Shown here: piece after piece, positions 23,297 to 35,915 of the stretch
How positions within the stretch are numbered: position 1 is the stretch's first letter
Layout of the letters: each line of letters begins with the position of its first letter
Assembly: GCA_933822405.4 (NCBI GenBank)
Contig: CAKOGP040000890.1
Coordinates: forward strand, 296,749 to 360,748
DNA from: Cylindrotheca closterium
Taxonomy: Eukaryota; Bacillariophyta; Bacillariophyceae; Bacillariales; Bacillariaceae
Direction: 5' to 3'
Length of the DNA: 64,000 nucleotides
The notes under the pieces: generated by a model
The model's input: only the letters and a program-made list of their open reading frames with translations
The model's database searches: none
Told to the model about the DNA's origin: nothing
Position numbers and translations under genes: made by a program

Positions 23297-23648
23297 TATT
23301 TCTTTGACATCGATCGTATGAAGTCTTCGCGTTGAGGTGAGAGAAGTTTGACATGAAGATCTGAAATGAATCCGCGCGTCGATGTTTTCGACTAGCTTGA
23401 CTGTGAAGGCTGGACGGCGCGTTTTGATATTTTGAACACAGTACAAGTATCCATGTACCTAGCACCAGGTACGTGTATGTGTACAGGTGTCCGCTACCAG
23501 GCGGAAATGTCGCGCCTGCCGAGCTACACGTACTTGGGTGGAGCTCGCCAATCGGACGTGTCACACACTGTTGTTAGCGATTTTGGATTTGCCTCCAACA
23601 AACTCGAAATTATCTCACAACAAGCAAACTTCGATCCTCACTGTGAAA
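23297..23648. other. Divergent intergenic region
   Basis: This lies between the aminotransferase start and the next plus-strand start. It contains a GTACC-rich patch at 23452-23505 and no convincing gene. Confidence 0.5.
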
Positions 23649-24541
23649 ATGAAGCCATCTTGCGAATACCTCGTCTTCCTTGCGCTACTGGTAGGATCCA
23701 AGGCACTTGATCTTGAGCTTAGAAAAGTTGTATGTGACGAGACGCTTCCCGCATACATTGCGACAGGGGATATCAACTGGAGATGCAATGGAGGATCCAC
23801 AAGCTGCTCCATGGGAGAGCACGTTTATATTACAGGAGGACGTGAGTGACCATATCATTACAGCGTTGTTATTTGTCACCGTTTCCTTACTCACACTGCC
23901 ACGAAATGAAAACAGTTACCTACAACCAACTTGGGGCGTACTTGCAAAACAACAGCACAGCATATGCTTCTGCCAAGTTGCAAATGTTGACACTGGAGTA
24001 TGAACTCTTTCAACTTCTACCATTCAATTTTTGTGGGGATTTTGTGACGAGTAGTGCTGCTAATGGAAATATGACCAACTACACCGCTTGCCCAGACGAC
24101 GGCCGATACACCTTTAATCTTGACTACACCCTTCCAGAAAACCAGGACAGTACATCATGGTTTGCAAGTGGCTGGACTGCAACTTCTGAAATCATGATTT
24201 ATTCTTCACGGACTGAATCTTCAACAATCCTAGCCGACTGCAAACTTGAATTCCATACTTACGTCACACACGACCAAGAATCAGCACAGTGGAAAGAACT
24301 GCCATCTGCAGCTACCATCACATTTGCGCTCTTGACTGTCGCAATGTTTCTGTGTGTGATGGTATGTTTCCTTGCCTGCCGAAAAACGAAGACCCAAGAA
24401 GCCAATCATGAATTTGACGATTTCCAGAAATACATTGACTCCATTGACGATGAAGAAACTGTTGATACCCATGTTGAAGTTGCCCGGAAAATATCGAGAA
24501 AGCTGAGGTATGGAAGCGCTCCAAAGCCAGAGCTGGCCTAA
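23649..24541 (+). CDS. Small type I membrane protein, unknown function
   Basis: Exons 23649-23841 and 23916-24541 give 272 residues. The N-terminus is a signal peptide (LVFLALLVGSKALDLE). An ectodomain of about 190 residues follows, with spaced cysteines and several N-glycosylation sequons (NNST, NMTN). One membrane helix lies near residue 205 (ITFALLTVAMFLCVMVCFLAC). The tail of about 45 residues is acidic then basic (FDDFQKYIDSIDDEE). I do not recognise the family. The start was chosen because it begins the signal peptide. A plasma-membrane or endomembrane receptor-like protein is plausible but unsupported by any domain. Confidence 0.6.
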
Positions 24542-24726
24542 GACAAAATTACTATGCGCAGCTGTTGATTGTAGAATATTACTTTTTGTACCCACAGTAC
24601 TTCTTTGCTTGCTGAGTTGCTTTCTCCTACCAGGTACTCCTGTACTGTAGAAGAAACGAAATTTTGTAGAAGTACTTTCAAAGTCCTTCTGACTACGACA
24701 ACATCGTCATTCTCGCAAACAAGAAG

Positions 24727-26492
24727 ATGTTGTCAGACAAAACGTGGGGGGTAGTCTTGTTTTGGTTAATTGGGTGCGCTCTCTCATTCTCAAACATTCA
24801 CCAATGCAGTCACAAATACTTCCAAGTAAGAGCATGCGCTTTACAACATGAAACATACAGGAATTCCGAGGGTCGGAGATTGTTTTCATCGAAAGCTGAC
24901 ATTGTAGTTGTGGGAGGAGGAGTGAGCGGGTTGACGGCTGCAATAAGTGCATCCAAAGCCGCAAAAGAGAGTGGAGCCGAATTGAAAATAGTTCTTGCAG
25001 AAGGAAGCTCCAAGTTGGGTGGACGCGTGCAGTCGGAGGTCACCGACGATGGCTTTGTGTTGGACATTGGATTCGCAGTTTTCATCGATCAGTACCCTCA
25101 AGCAAAAAAGCTACTTGACTTTGATTCGCTTCAACTGAAGCCATTCTTGCCAGGAGCGCTCGTCAAACTAGATGAGAGGGAAACCTTTGCGAGAGTGAGC
25201 GACCCCCTCCGACAGCCCAAAAGACTAGTTGGAGCTATTACATCACCGATTGGATCCCTAGCCGACAAGTTGAAACTGGGACTCCTTATTCTGAATGTAA
25301 GGAGAAAGTCAATCAGCGAGTTGTTTGAAGAAGAAGAATTGGACACCGAAACTGCATTGCGATCAAGATGGCGACTCAGCGAGAGTATAGTTGAAACGTT
25401 CTTCAGACCATTTTTGCAGGGTGTCTACCTTGCCCCGTTGAACAAACAATCATCACGCATGTTCTCCTTCGTTTTCAAAATGTTCAATGAGGGCGCTGCT
25501 ACGCTACCACGTGGAGGAATGAAGGCAGTATCTGAGCAACTTGCCCAAAAGGCGCTAGATGCAGGGGTTGAAATCCGGAAAGAAATGCCCATCTCGTCGA
25601 TTTACAAGGTGAGAGACGGAAGTTCCTTTGTAGTTGAATCGAAGGCGGCCAACAAAAATTTCGAGACAGAATGTGTAATTGTGGCGACCGAAGGACCAAA
25701 CACCCGTGAGCTAATTTCTCAAGTGGAAGGATTTGAGTCCATTGCAGACCTCCCGAAGCAACCACAACTATCCGTCGGGTGCATGTACTATTCATTCCTA
25801 GGAGATCCACCAGTTGATGAACCCATCCTGATACTAAATGGAAAGGTTGATAGTGGCCTAAGCCAAGGTGCTGACCCAAAAAGTGTGGTGAATACCATGT
25901 GCTTTCCATCTGTAGTAAACGAAGGCTACGCACCAAAGGGGAGCAGTCTTTGCAGTGTCTCCATATCTGGCAAGGTTATGGAAGATTACGAAGGGAAAGA
26001 CGAAGAATTAGACGCTGCTGTTCGATCAGAACTGGCCTCTTGGTTCAAAGACAGGAACACTGAGATTCTTGAGAAGTGGAAACTGAGAAAGATCTATCAT
26101 GTGCGTGTCTATCGTTGCTTTGGTTGATTGTATGCAATATTATATTTCTCACTTCATCTCTCCTCCGTATATCGATAATCACTCTCTGCTTTAGATTCAC
26201 AACGCACAACCAGCACAACTGAATGGACCATGCCCATCTAATGTAAGTGTTGTAAATAAATATGAAAGCGAGATACCGCGATCCCCATGGTGTCATTCGA
26301 CTGAACCATCTCTTCTTTTCAACTCAGGTCAATGGGGGGCGACCGTGCACCTCGTTTCAAGGAATGCCAATTCCAGATGGGATGGTAATCTGTGGGGACC
26401 ACGTCGCTACTGCCTCACTGAATGGTGCACTAGAATCTGGTGCCAAAGCTGGTGCTGCGGCAGCTGAGATAGCCGTCATAGCAAAGAAATAG
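24727..26492 (+). CDS. FAD-dependent amine oxidase / phytoene-desaturase-like oxidoreductase
   Basis: Exons 24727-26100, 26195-26242 and 26328-26492 give 528 residues. The dinucleotide-binding fold is VVVGGGVSGLTAAISASKAA at about residues 60-80, followed by the GRVQSEV motif of amine oxidases. The C-terminal FAD motif is MVICGDHVATASLNGALESG. The middle exon encodes the family's HNAQPAQL segment. The N-terminus (VVLFWLIGCALSFS) is a signal peptide with an ASAFAP-like end, which suggests the plastid. Members of this group include carotenoid desaturases, protoporphyrinogen oxidases and uncharacterised chloroplast NAD(P)-binding proteins. The substrate is not decidable here. Confidence 0.8.
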
Positions 26493-26731
26493 ACATAGAC
26501 TAGATTGCTGCACGTAAACTGTCATGATTTAGTAGACTCTGCTTATAGATTTGCGGAATGAACAAACTACAAATGCCTACTATTTTGCGGGTGCCGGAAT
26601 GTGCATCCAAAGAAATAGCGGCATCGGATGCATCCTTGTGGGTTGGTGTGGTTGGTTTGTTTGGTCATTTTTGTTGGGTATCTATTCCTAGTTGTATGTA
26701 TATATGAGTGTGACAAACAATTAGTTTCGAA

Positions 26732-28104
26732 CTATACAGTTCGTCCATGGAGCCAGCTAAAGCGCCTTTCGGGCTCCTCTTCGTCCACTTTCTTCTTCTT
26801 GTTCATAGATCTCTCGGCAAGCTTCTTGTACCGTTGTGGGAGCTTGCATAGGTACTCTCTTTCCTTCTCTGCTTCAGCAGAAAGCCCCTCCAAATGCTCC
26901 AAATCCCATCTCTTGACCAAGTGTCCAATGATGTCAGCATAGTCAAGTGCAGTGTAGACTCCTAGTCGTTGGGCAATAGAGGAAAAGTCATCGTACAGAC
27001 TGTCGCTGACGCCGTCAGTCATCAACTCTGCTGGCATTGAAATTTGACCTCTCATCATGTCTCCAAAGACCATGATCAAACCATCAGCATCTCGCTTCAG
27101 AATTTCTTCGCAGAATGTTTGGTAGGCCTTTTCGTGACGTGCTTCGTCGCCGGCAATTTTGGAACAGATCTTCTTCAAACTAGAGTCGCCGTACTCTCCA
27201 GCAAGCTTACCAACATTTCCGTGGGAGACCTTGGTAGCTCTCTCTTGGAATGACGTGTAGACAAATCCTCTGTAAGGATCCTTGCGAGCGTCAGGATTGA
27301 ACCCATTGGTAATCAAGTGTTGAATTGTAACTTCGATGCTTCGCATGTCGCATCTGCCACCAAGGTACAAGTATTTGTTCAACAGGTCACCGTGTCTGTT
27401 TTCTTCTGAAGTCCAACCACGGCTCCAGCGGGCCCACGCACTGTCTGCGTCTCCCGTTGGGTCGTCGCAACCTTCAAATGTGTTTAGAAGTGTCTGATAG
27501 GTGGGAAGCGCCTCTTCGGTGACCATGTCTCCCACGAGAACCACCATGACGTCATCTGGTACTCCCTCCGTCATCTTTCTCAACTCCTTTACTTCATCTT
27601 CCCATCCTTCCTTGCTCAGGTCTGGCAAGAAGTCTTGAGGTTGCCAGGAAGCTTCACCAGTTTCCAAAAGCTACGATTTGATGGGCAACAATATGATGGA
27701 ATTGTTCCGATCGTGGAGTTTGAATAGTGAGAAAGAACGAGATTTAAGGTGTAAGTCAAGGTGTCAAAAGTCAAAAAGATGTCAACAGCTTGAAACGCTG
27801 CGCTGGACTGCCAAAAGTAAGCACTTACAATTTCATCTACCATTGCACCGGCAATAGGAGCAATGTCTTCAATCACTTCAACATGCTTTGGGTGCAAAAA
27901 GTTGGTTGCCTTCAGTCTTTGAAGCAAAGCGTCTTCACCAAAAGATACCCCACAGATATCTTGGTATTCTTGCTTGGTGACAGTAGTGGGATCTACAGCA
28001 ACCATATTCAAGCTAGTTGTCCCACGACTGATGGAGTTCGATGGCTGAAAACCATTCGAAGTCGCCACGATCGAAGCGACAAAGGTTCCAATAGAAATCT
28101 TCAT
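26732..28104 (-). CDS. Plastid stearoyl-ACP delta-9 desaturase
   Basis: Minus-strand exons 28104-27829 and 27670-26732 give 404 residues. This soluble di-iron enzyme introduces the first double bond into stearoyl- or palmitoyl-ACP in the plastid stroma, using ferredoxin and O2. Iron ligands are visible in the two ExxH motifs: EENRH at residues 181-185 and DEARHE at 267-272. SWQPQDFLPD is the classic N-terminal block of the plant enzyme. The N-terminus MKISIGTFVASIVATSNGFQP is a signal peptide with an ASAFAP-like GFQP. The intron is 158 nt. This is the FAB2/SAD family. Confidence 0.92.
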
Positions 28105-29263
28105 AGTACTGACGTTTCTGTATAGATTGTTGAATGTGTAAGCTAAAGTTAGATGAAAACCTTGGTCAATCTTTCCTGGAAAGAGTCGATTGATGGGTTG
28201 CAGATCGAAATGAGCTTCAAGTCTTGGAAAGTCTTGATGTTTGCGCCTGAATTCTAAGACAGGAGAGGCAACAACCAGGAAGACAACGTTTTCTGATTGC
28301 TTTAGCGAATCAATTTCCTTCAGCTGTCAATTTGTGGCGTCACCAACCTTCGTACATTTTCTACGAGACATCACCGTAGACTTACGTATGACATAGTTCT
28401 CATTGCGCTCTACGCGCAGATTTCTTACGCAATCTGCCTTCAAGATCTATTCAAAATCTTTCGCAACGAAACTAGACGAGTACTTTCCATAGGTGACGTA
28501 GCCAAATTGATTACGTAACGGCTCGAATTTTGATTACGAGGAGGGAGATTCGGAGCCGCATCACCAAATTCGAAAAGAGTGTTGGACGTGTCCAAGAAGA
28601 TCGTCGATGTCATGATCGTAGGTGGGACTGCTGGAGAATGGCAAAGGCGTTTACTGTATTTGATATTTATTTCTCAACGAACCTCCAATCATCCGAAGGA
28701 AGTTTGCTTCTGGATGCTTCTCCGTCCACAGCCGCCAAGCAGTAATTCCTCCTCCTGCAGCAGCATGATTGGCCAGCACATACTTTCATAGATACTAAGT
28801 ACCTTGTACCGCCGGTACATGCATACCGGTATCTCAAAATCAATTAATTCATGTTTTGAGCACGGTTGAATTTCTGCTACGCATGTTTACCAGTATTCCC
28901 AAGAAAAATTGCTGTTTTATTGTGATGTAACTTCTCATGTTCGGTAAGGTGAAACTGATGATAGTCATGCTCGTAGTGGTAATGACGGCTAGGTACTAAA
29001 CTAGGCCGTATATCCATCTGAAACTAAATAGGAACGAGAGCTAAACGACTGACTCATTGGACCAGTTACCATTTTCGTTTGCCTCCATTTTTTCTCTTCG
29101 CTGCAGCTTTGCTTTATTGAATTGATTGGTGGTGATTGTCTGTTGTTGCTATTGTTAGTTTCGACTCTCAATGCGATTTCCAAGACCAAAACAGTGGACA
29201 AGCGATCGATTGGCGATCCAATCAATGCACAAGGAATCCAACTAATTTTGTTGGAGTCGGAGA
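28105..29263. other. Long divergent intergenic region
   Basis: About 1.16 kb separates the desaturase and PPR-SMR starts. I see no convincing gene; the small frames at 28530-28790 lack domain or codon support. The patch at 28800-28835 is rich in GTACC and contains TACCGGTA at 28824-28831. Several TACGTA/TGACGT-like words lie at 28380-28520 and could be regulatory, but at the frequency expected by chance. Confidence 0.5.
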
Positions 29264-32200
29264 ATGAGACCATGTGTCTTCAGTTTGACTTTTGGTCTGG
29301 TTCTGTCAAACCTTATCTGGTCCTTTGCCCTTGTTCACTGGGAAGTCATACCTCGATCCAGCCCAAAAACAACGCGACCCCATAATTTCAATAATCGTGA
29401 AATGTTCCTGACAAGTCGACAATATGCTTCCTGGAAGAAATTGAGTGATGACATTGACGAGATGCCAGAGTCAAAGCGAATACGGAATCGTTCCACAAAA
29501 CGAATATATCCCAAGAGTCGACCATCCGATGGAAACTTCCAACGGGCTCCACAGCGAAAGATCAACGATCGATTTAGAAATCCAAACAAAGGAGGAACTC
29601 AAAGGAGTGGATATCAAGTCCGTACACCAGAAGCCTTTCGCAATGTCTACGCAAGCAACACTCCTGACAAAATCAATCGTTGGATGAAAGATATCTACGA
29701 CGAGCAAACAAATCAAAGCTTAAAGGATAAGACACCAAATCCCTTTGCAAGTTTGAGCAGTAGAGATGAGATCAACTTTGTCAAACTGCTACAAAGCAAA
29801 CAAGCTTATGAAAGCATTCTTCTCTTTGTCCAACTTGGAAACCCTGACGTGAAGGTTTTCACAACTGCTATTTTTGCCTTGGCGTTGTCCCGGGGACCCT
29901 ATCGACAGCGAGCTCTGGATGTGTTGCCCCTGATGGATCAGCAAAAGGTGGAACCTACTAGCCTCACCCTCATTGCCCTTTTGGGTTCGCTCGATGGTCC
30001 CAATGCCGTTTCCGAGCTCATGAGGACGATGGAACGTCGAGGGATTACCATGACAACTGAAGTTTTCAACTCGGCCATTTATGCTATCTGTCGAACTCCA
30101 TGGGGACAATCCACGGCCGAGAATTCGGACTTTCAGGTGGCGTTGAACTTGTTTCAGAAAATGAAAGCAAAACGAATACAGCCGTCGTCCAAGACATATC
30201 ATGCATTATTGCAAGTATTAGCCAAAACTGGAAAGGTAGATCTGGCGATACCGCTGCTGCGACAATGGAAGATGTCACCTATCGCAGTTATTAGATCGAG
30301 TGACTTTGTATGGCTCGCAGCTATGCATGTTTGTGCTCAAGCTTCTGACTGTGACACTGTGATCCAACTTGCTATGGAGATGCAAGAGATGGGATGCTCG
30401 CCAACTCTGAGGCATTGTTCCGCTCTTTTGCGAGCATTTGCAAGAGCAGGCAACGATAAGCTTGCGTTTGGTACTTTGCAATTGATGTTGGGCGATGTTG
30501 ACACTGTTGAGATTGGAAATACACGGGAACTGAGGTTACCACGGATAGCTCCAGACCTTGTCGCTTTGAATACAGTAATCAAATCTTGCGCGAAAGCTGG
30601 CAACTTTGAAGGGGCTTCTTTAATCTTTCAGAGAATGAAAGCTGGAGAGTTTTTTGATCCAGATACCCATTACCCAATAAGCCCTGATCTTATTACATTT
30701 CATAGTATGCTTCAATCGTGCCGCGATGCCAACCTGGCAAGAGACATTGTCAGAGAGGTAAGACCGTTGACAGTCCACATGTTGATGGGTGTCCCATAAA
30801 AACTCACAGGCCAAATTCTCTGATTTTATAGATCAGGTTCTCGAGGCGTAACCGTTTCGGAGCGGTCACTCCAACAAACGTCACCTATGCACATGCGATC
30901 AACGTCTGCCAAAAGGCGGATACCGTTGATTTGAAGCTAGTTGATCTACTTTTGGGTTGGGCAAAAGACGACAGCATCACACCTTCAGTGTTTATGTATG
31001 CCTCTGCTATCTGGGCCGCCCATAAGTCCGGTAATTGTGAGAAAGCTCTAGGCTACTTCAATGCTATGGAGTCGGCAGGATGCATCCCAAATGCAGTTGC
31101 ATTTGATGGCTTGATATCCGCTCTTGGTGAAAAAGGCGATTTTGAGGAGGCTGTAAAGCTATACGAGAGAACTCGTGGACTTGGTAACGAGGTTTCTCCT
31201 GCAACGATGATGGTGAGCATACTTGTTGTCTTCTGACTTGTCCTCACTCTAATGTAATGACAACTGAACATCCACTGTCACTACTTTTCCAGCGTCTCGC
31301 GTCCTCAATCCAATCTGTATCCAATCCAGACGAGAGGGAAGAGTTCTTGACAAGAGTATTCGAAAAAATGAGTGATCAAGGGCACTTCATCGACTTCGGG
31401 GGGGCCATTTTTGAAGCATTGATCAATCTCTATGGGTCGCAAGGTCGTTTTGACGAAGCGCTGTTAACATTCGACGCAATTGTTGGTCCCATAAACGGCG
31501 CTTGTCTTCGGTCAATACTTCTCTCGTGCAGTACTGCGAGACCACCTCGTTGGATGGAGGCAATCACGATTATGCACACCAGTGATGTTGTTGAATCCGC
31601 AAGCGGCCCAGGAAAGGTTGATCAGGTGGCATTGAGTAATGCGGTGATTGCTTGCAGTAAAGCCGATGAGTTCGAAGAAGGGTTGACCTTGCTTAACTTG
31701 TACGGGGACCCTGAGTCTTCCAGGTAAGTCACAGCACAAAATTCACTCAGTTTCTGATGTACTGTTGCTAAATCAATACTTCCCAGAAACAAATCGTATT
31801 CATCCATCTCAGTTTCAGCCATCGATTCCCTGATTGCTGCGTGTAGTCGGGGAAATCGCCCAGACCTTGCGATTTCTCTTTTCAATGAAATGAGTTCGGC
31901 GTTTGGAGTCCAACCAGACGAAAGAACATACCGCAACGCAATAATGACTTGCAATCGCGCAGAACATAAGGCCCGATATGAGGAGAAGCGTGCACGCGAT
32001 ACAGGAGAAACCTATTCATCAATAGAATGGTGGGAAGTCGGTTTGGCCCTATTTCGGAGGATGAAGGAGGAAGGCGTTAAACCGGATGTAAAGGTGTATT
32101 CGTCAGTGATTAGTGCATGCCAAGCAGCTGGCGAGTGGCAACGAGCATTGGGCATTCTCGAAAATCTGATCGAAGAAAGTGTTGACAGGGGCGATGTCTC

Positions 32201-32827
32201 TCTGCTGAACACGTACTGCTTCAATTCTGCAATCAGCGCCTGTGAGAAAGGTGGTGCCTGGGTAGAGGCATTGGATCTTTACGAGCGAATGGTAGATATT
32301 GGAGGTTCCATTCGTCCAAACTTTGTCACTGTAAGTAGTCTTATCTTAGCATTGGACAAGGCTGGGCAAAAGGATTTGGCGCAAAGCAAGTTCGAAGAAG
32401 GAGTGAGGAAGCGGATAGTTAAGCCATGGAGGTGGACGCAAAACGATGCTGATGAGTCAATATACGCCCTGGTAAGTATAAATGTCGTGTTGCTTACGGT
32501 CGCGATGGTGCTTCTAAACTTGAATTCTGGCAGGATCTTCACAATTTCTCGGCCGCAATGGCAAAGGCAGCTGTTCGGAGCTGTATGGATTCTTATTTCT
32601 TCGGAATAACGAACAGGATGCTCGACGATCGTGTTGGGAAGGACTTGGTTATCATCACGGGAAAAGGATTGCACACGAGGTCAACGGATGATCCAATCCT
32701 TCAACAGACAACTCTACGTCTACTCCAAAATGAGTATGGGGTCAGTGGTGCGGTAAAGGAATCAAATCAAGGACGAGTGATTGTCAACGTTGCAAAACTG
32801 AAGGAGTTTGTGACGAGTCGCTCATAA
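29264..32827 (+). CDS. PPR-SMR protein, probably organellar RNA-binding
   Basis: Exons 29264-30757, 30832-31212, 31293-31723, 31787-32471 and 32534-32827 give 1094 residues. The N-terminus is hydrophobic (FSLTFGLVLSNLIWSFALV), consistent with a targeting signal, then basic. From about residue 190 there are many pentatricopeptide helices (for example VEPTSLTLIALLGSL, IQPSSKTYHALLQVLAKTG, CIPNAVAFDGLISALGEKG, VKPDVKVYSSVISACQAAG). The last exon is an SMR domain: it opens with DLHNFSAAMAKAAV and contains VIITGKGLHTRS. PPR-SMR proteins in plants include GUN1 and pTAC2, which act in plastid gene expression. A similar plastid or mitochondrial RNA role is inferred. The stop is 44 bp from the convergent fibrillin gene. 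Confidence 0.88.
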
Positions 32828-32871
32828 TGGTCTTCTACATTTTCTCCAAGTTGACGCATGCTAAGTTTGCT

Positions 32872-34704
32872 CTATTTTCCTTCTTCTGCTACCCTCTTGT
32901 ACAAGAAGATAGTTTCTGTCGAGGTACATCCTCGCATGACTCGGAAGTCTTCATCAAGATATGTCAGGTCCAACAAATTCGTTGGTCCGAGACTCTTCCA
33001 ATGATCCCCTTTTGTCACAGTTGTACCCCACTGGACTCGATCAGGTTCAATATTCAACACAATGGAGGGTTCACCAGTAAACAATGACATACTTGTCTTG
33101 AGATCCCAGCTTCCATTAATAGTCACATAAAATGAAGCCGCTGATGGATTGACTTTAATCCATTCTTGGTATTCCACATCTCTGACATATTTCGTTGCGG
33201 TGAGTTTTTGTTTCAATCCCCCAAAGCGTCCATTGGGAAAGCTGCCGCCTAGTCCACTGAGTCCCTTGTTAAACTTCATACCGGAGGAGCTTGAGTAAAT
33301 CATTTCCCAAGTCCCAGTTAAATCACTTGAATCGATGTTTCCTTTTTTCTGTTTGATGAAATTAGTTGGCTGCGCTTCAAGGGCGCTGACAATGTTCATT
33401 ACTTGCTTTTGGTCCTTTTCTGTCGAGTCGAGACAGCAAGCAAGGGCTTCCTCGTCGTCATCATTGTCAATCAAATTAACAAAGCCCAAAAGATCCTCTT
33501 TGATTCTACTTGCCTGAGCAGCTGCTGCAGCATCATCATTTGCCTCTTCTTCATCGTCATCCTCGAATAGAACGTCAATTTTTTCGTACAGTGTGACAAA
33601 CCCTTCTTCACTCAATTTCCCTGATTTCTTATCTTCAATCGAATCGTAAAAATCCTGCAGTTCAGATGGTAAAAGATCTTCCTCCTCGAGCATTTCTTGC
33701 AATTCAGCCCATAGTTTGAGTTCATTCATTCCAACAAGATAGTTCTCATCTGCAATCGCGGCAAACAACACGGCAGGAGGAAGATCATCACCCTGGACCA
33801 TTTTCTTTGTCACAGGAAGGGTTGGTTCATTCGTTTGTACAGTCCCACTCTCGTCTCCTTCTTCATCGTCATACTCAAATAAATCATCGAGCCCTGCATT
33901 GAAGCTCAAGAAACCAGCCAGGTCAAGTTGCTCACTTGACGCCGCAGTCTTGCTCCAGATATCATCGAACTCTGATTGACCAAGGAGATTTTCAGCAAAC
34001 AGCGTCTCGATCTCGTCCCAAGCTTTTAAAGCTACTTTGGATATCAACTTATTGTCATCACATAGACTATTAAAGGCAACCTTCAGTTCGGACTGTGCCG
34101 CATTCAATTCGACATTTTCGGGAGCCTTTGCCTCTTCTACAACATCGGCCTCTTTTTCATCATCTTCAAACAGGTCGTCAACGGCCTGATATATCTGCAC
34201 AAAAGAGTCCGCACCTATTCTGGATTCGTCTCCTCCACTCTTCGGTGCTTTATCCCATATTTCTGTCAACTCCTCCATAGATAGATCTTCAACTTCCTAA
34301 ATCATACGACGACGAAAGTAAAAGTGAGAAACCAGACTTTTTCAAGATTTATTCGCAATCCCTGGATCTATTTGTTTTCTTTGCCTTACCAGCATCTCAT
34401 CAAACGGAGGTACCTTGCACAGTGTGTCTTTTGTCATCGAGTCTGACTCATCAGCATACTTGGAGAAAAGAGATTTTATTGATTTGACATCTTCTGCCTG
34501 TGCATAGTCTACGTTTGAACTACTTAGATGAAGGGAAAAACTGCTGAAATGGCGTGATCGTTCCTCTTCCAATGGGTTCATCAAAATTTGGTTGTATCCA
34601 CCAGACTTTGTTGAAATACCATTTCTGTTGCTTTGCGGTCCCTGGACAGAAAAAGAATGGGCCGCCTGAAGCAAATTGACCGACACGAAAAATGCAGTCT
34701 TCAT
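32872..34704 (-). CDS. Plastid PAP/fibrillin-domain protein with acidic repeats
   Basis: Minus-strand exons 34704-34390 and 34296-32872 give 579 residues. The frame stays open to an earlier ATG at 34797, but the 34704 start begins a signal peptide (KTAFFVSVNLLQAAHSFSV) with an ASAFAP-like end. The middle contains three similar blocks, each a helix pair ending in an acidic motif (DDLFEDDEKE, DDLFEYDDEEG, DVLFEDDDEEE). They look like degenerate EF-hand pairs. The C-terminal 200 residues match the plastid-lipid-associated PAP/fibrillin fold (LTGTWEMIYSSSSG, then DEDFRVMRG). Fibrillins bind lipids and carotenoids at thylakoids and plastoglobules. The role of the acidic repeats is unknown. Confidence 0.75.
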
Positions 34705-34797
34705 TCCTCTTGTAGATTGTGATGAATTCTTCATGCCGTGTGGTTTTGTATTGCATTCAAATTGGCGAAGATTTGTATCATTCTCAGCGTTCTTCAT

Positions 34798-35418
34798 CGT
34801 CTTCTCTCGACGTGGAACCGCACGAATTGGAAGCGTGTCGTACGGCTGACAGGACCAAAACCACTACTGTGGTAGCAATGTTTTTCACCTGGATACTTCT
34901 CTGGATTGTTTTACCTACCTATTAGGCCCAACCTCCAAAATGGTGCAAGCTAGTAGGTTTTTTTTCTATTCTACCCTCTTCAAGGACTACATTATTCAAA
35001 TTGCTGATCTTTTGTTACAAATTCATGTTGTGTGGTGAGCGAGAACAAAGACTACACAATGATACTAATGTACAACAACAACAACAAAAATGCCTCACAA
35101 GTGAAGCCCATGGTCTATTGCGAAATAGCAACGGACTTGCAACGTGTGACAAGCATCACGGGAGGTGTGCTGTGGGATCTTGCGCTCGTATTTCTCTTTC
35201 CCTCGAATATTGGTTTCTTTCATTGGTACATTCGACGACCTTCCTAAAGTTCAAGGCGCCTCTAGAGGTAAATAAGACTACTGTAGATAAATATCGAAAT
35301 TGCGCAAGCCAGCGACCGTGATCAAAGAATATCGATGCTCCTCCCCAGTTTGTTCAGCTTATCAGTCTCCTTGTTGAAGGTTTGCCATCGATTAGTGTAG
35401 ATACGACTCTTGGTATGA
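34798..35418. other. Intergenic
   Basis: I see no supported gene. A short CAACAA run sits at about 35071-35087. The small plus-strand frames here have no recognisable features. Confidence 0.5.
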
Positions 35419-35679
35419 TCAATCTGTGATTCCCGGGATGTGCAACGTGTATGTGGGGGGCGGAGGATCTTTTGCGGGGTCCCATCCAAAACCGTAGCGA
35501 CATAGAGCGTAGAGTCCGTAGAACATCAGCACCAATGCAAGCATGTGGTTGACAGCCATTTTCATTCGAGCTTCTTCATTGAAGGATTCAATCTCGCTTT
35601 GAACGATGGCATGTCGTGTGAGAGGCAGCCCTTCATTGCTGCGATCCACTATGCCTCGTTGACGAAACCATACTGACAT
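35419..35679 (-). CDS. Small single-pass membrane protein, 86 residues
   Basis: One exon from ATG 35679. A charged N-terminal half (residues 1-42) is followed by one hydrophobic helix (MLALVLMFYGLYALCRYGFGW, about 46-66) and a Pro-rich tail (DPAKDPPPPTYTL). The layout resembles small accessory subunits of mitochondrial inner-membrane complexes, but no family motif supports that. It is head-to-head with Trm7 (237 bp between starts), with TACCGGTA at 35747-35754 between them. Confidence 0.45.
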   Translation of the reverse strand: MSVWFRQRGIVDRSNEGLPLTRHAIVQSEIESFNEEARMKMAVNHMLALVLMFYGLYALCRYGFGWDPAKDPPPPTYTLHIPGITD

Positions 35680-35915
35680 GGATTATGAGCTATCTTGCTG
35701 TTCTTGGGTAGTACTGTGGCCGTGCATTTCTTGGAAAGGATTGTGATACCGGTACAGGTTTTTGGTTTTGGGGCTGAAAAATGCGATCAAATAATCTTCG
35801 AATACTTATTTTGGAGCCAATTTTTGTACTCAATTGTACTTCATTCCCTGACCACCTAAATTCACAGCCAGTGAACGATCTCATTTTTCGTCAACATTCA
35901 ATCCCATCATTCACA

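Noticed and set aside
28494..28499. TGACGT, a CRE-like word known from diatom CO2-responsive promoters
   Set aside because: A single 6-mer is expected often by chance, and the flanking gene has no stated link to CO2 response.
28530..28791. Two overlapping plus-strand ORFs of about 70 codons
   Set aside because: They overlap in different frames and show no domain, signal or splice context.
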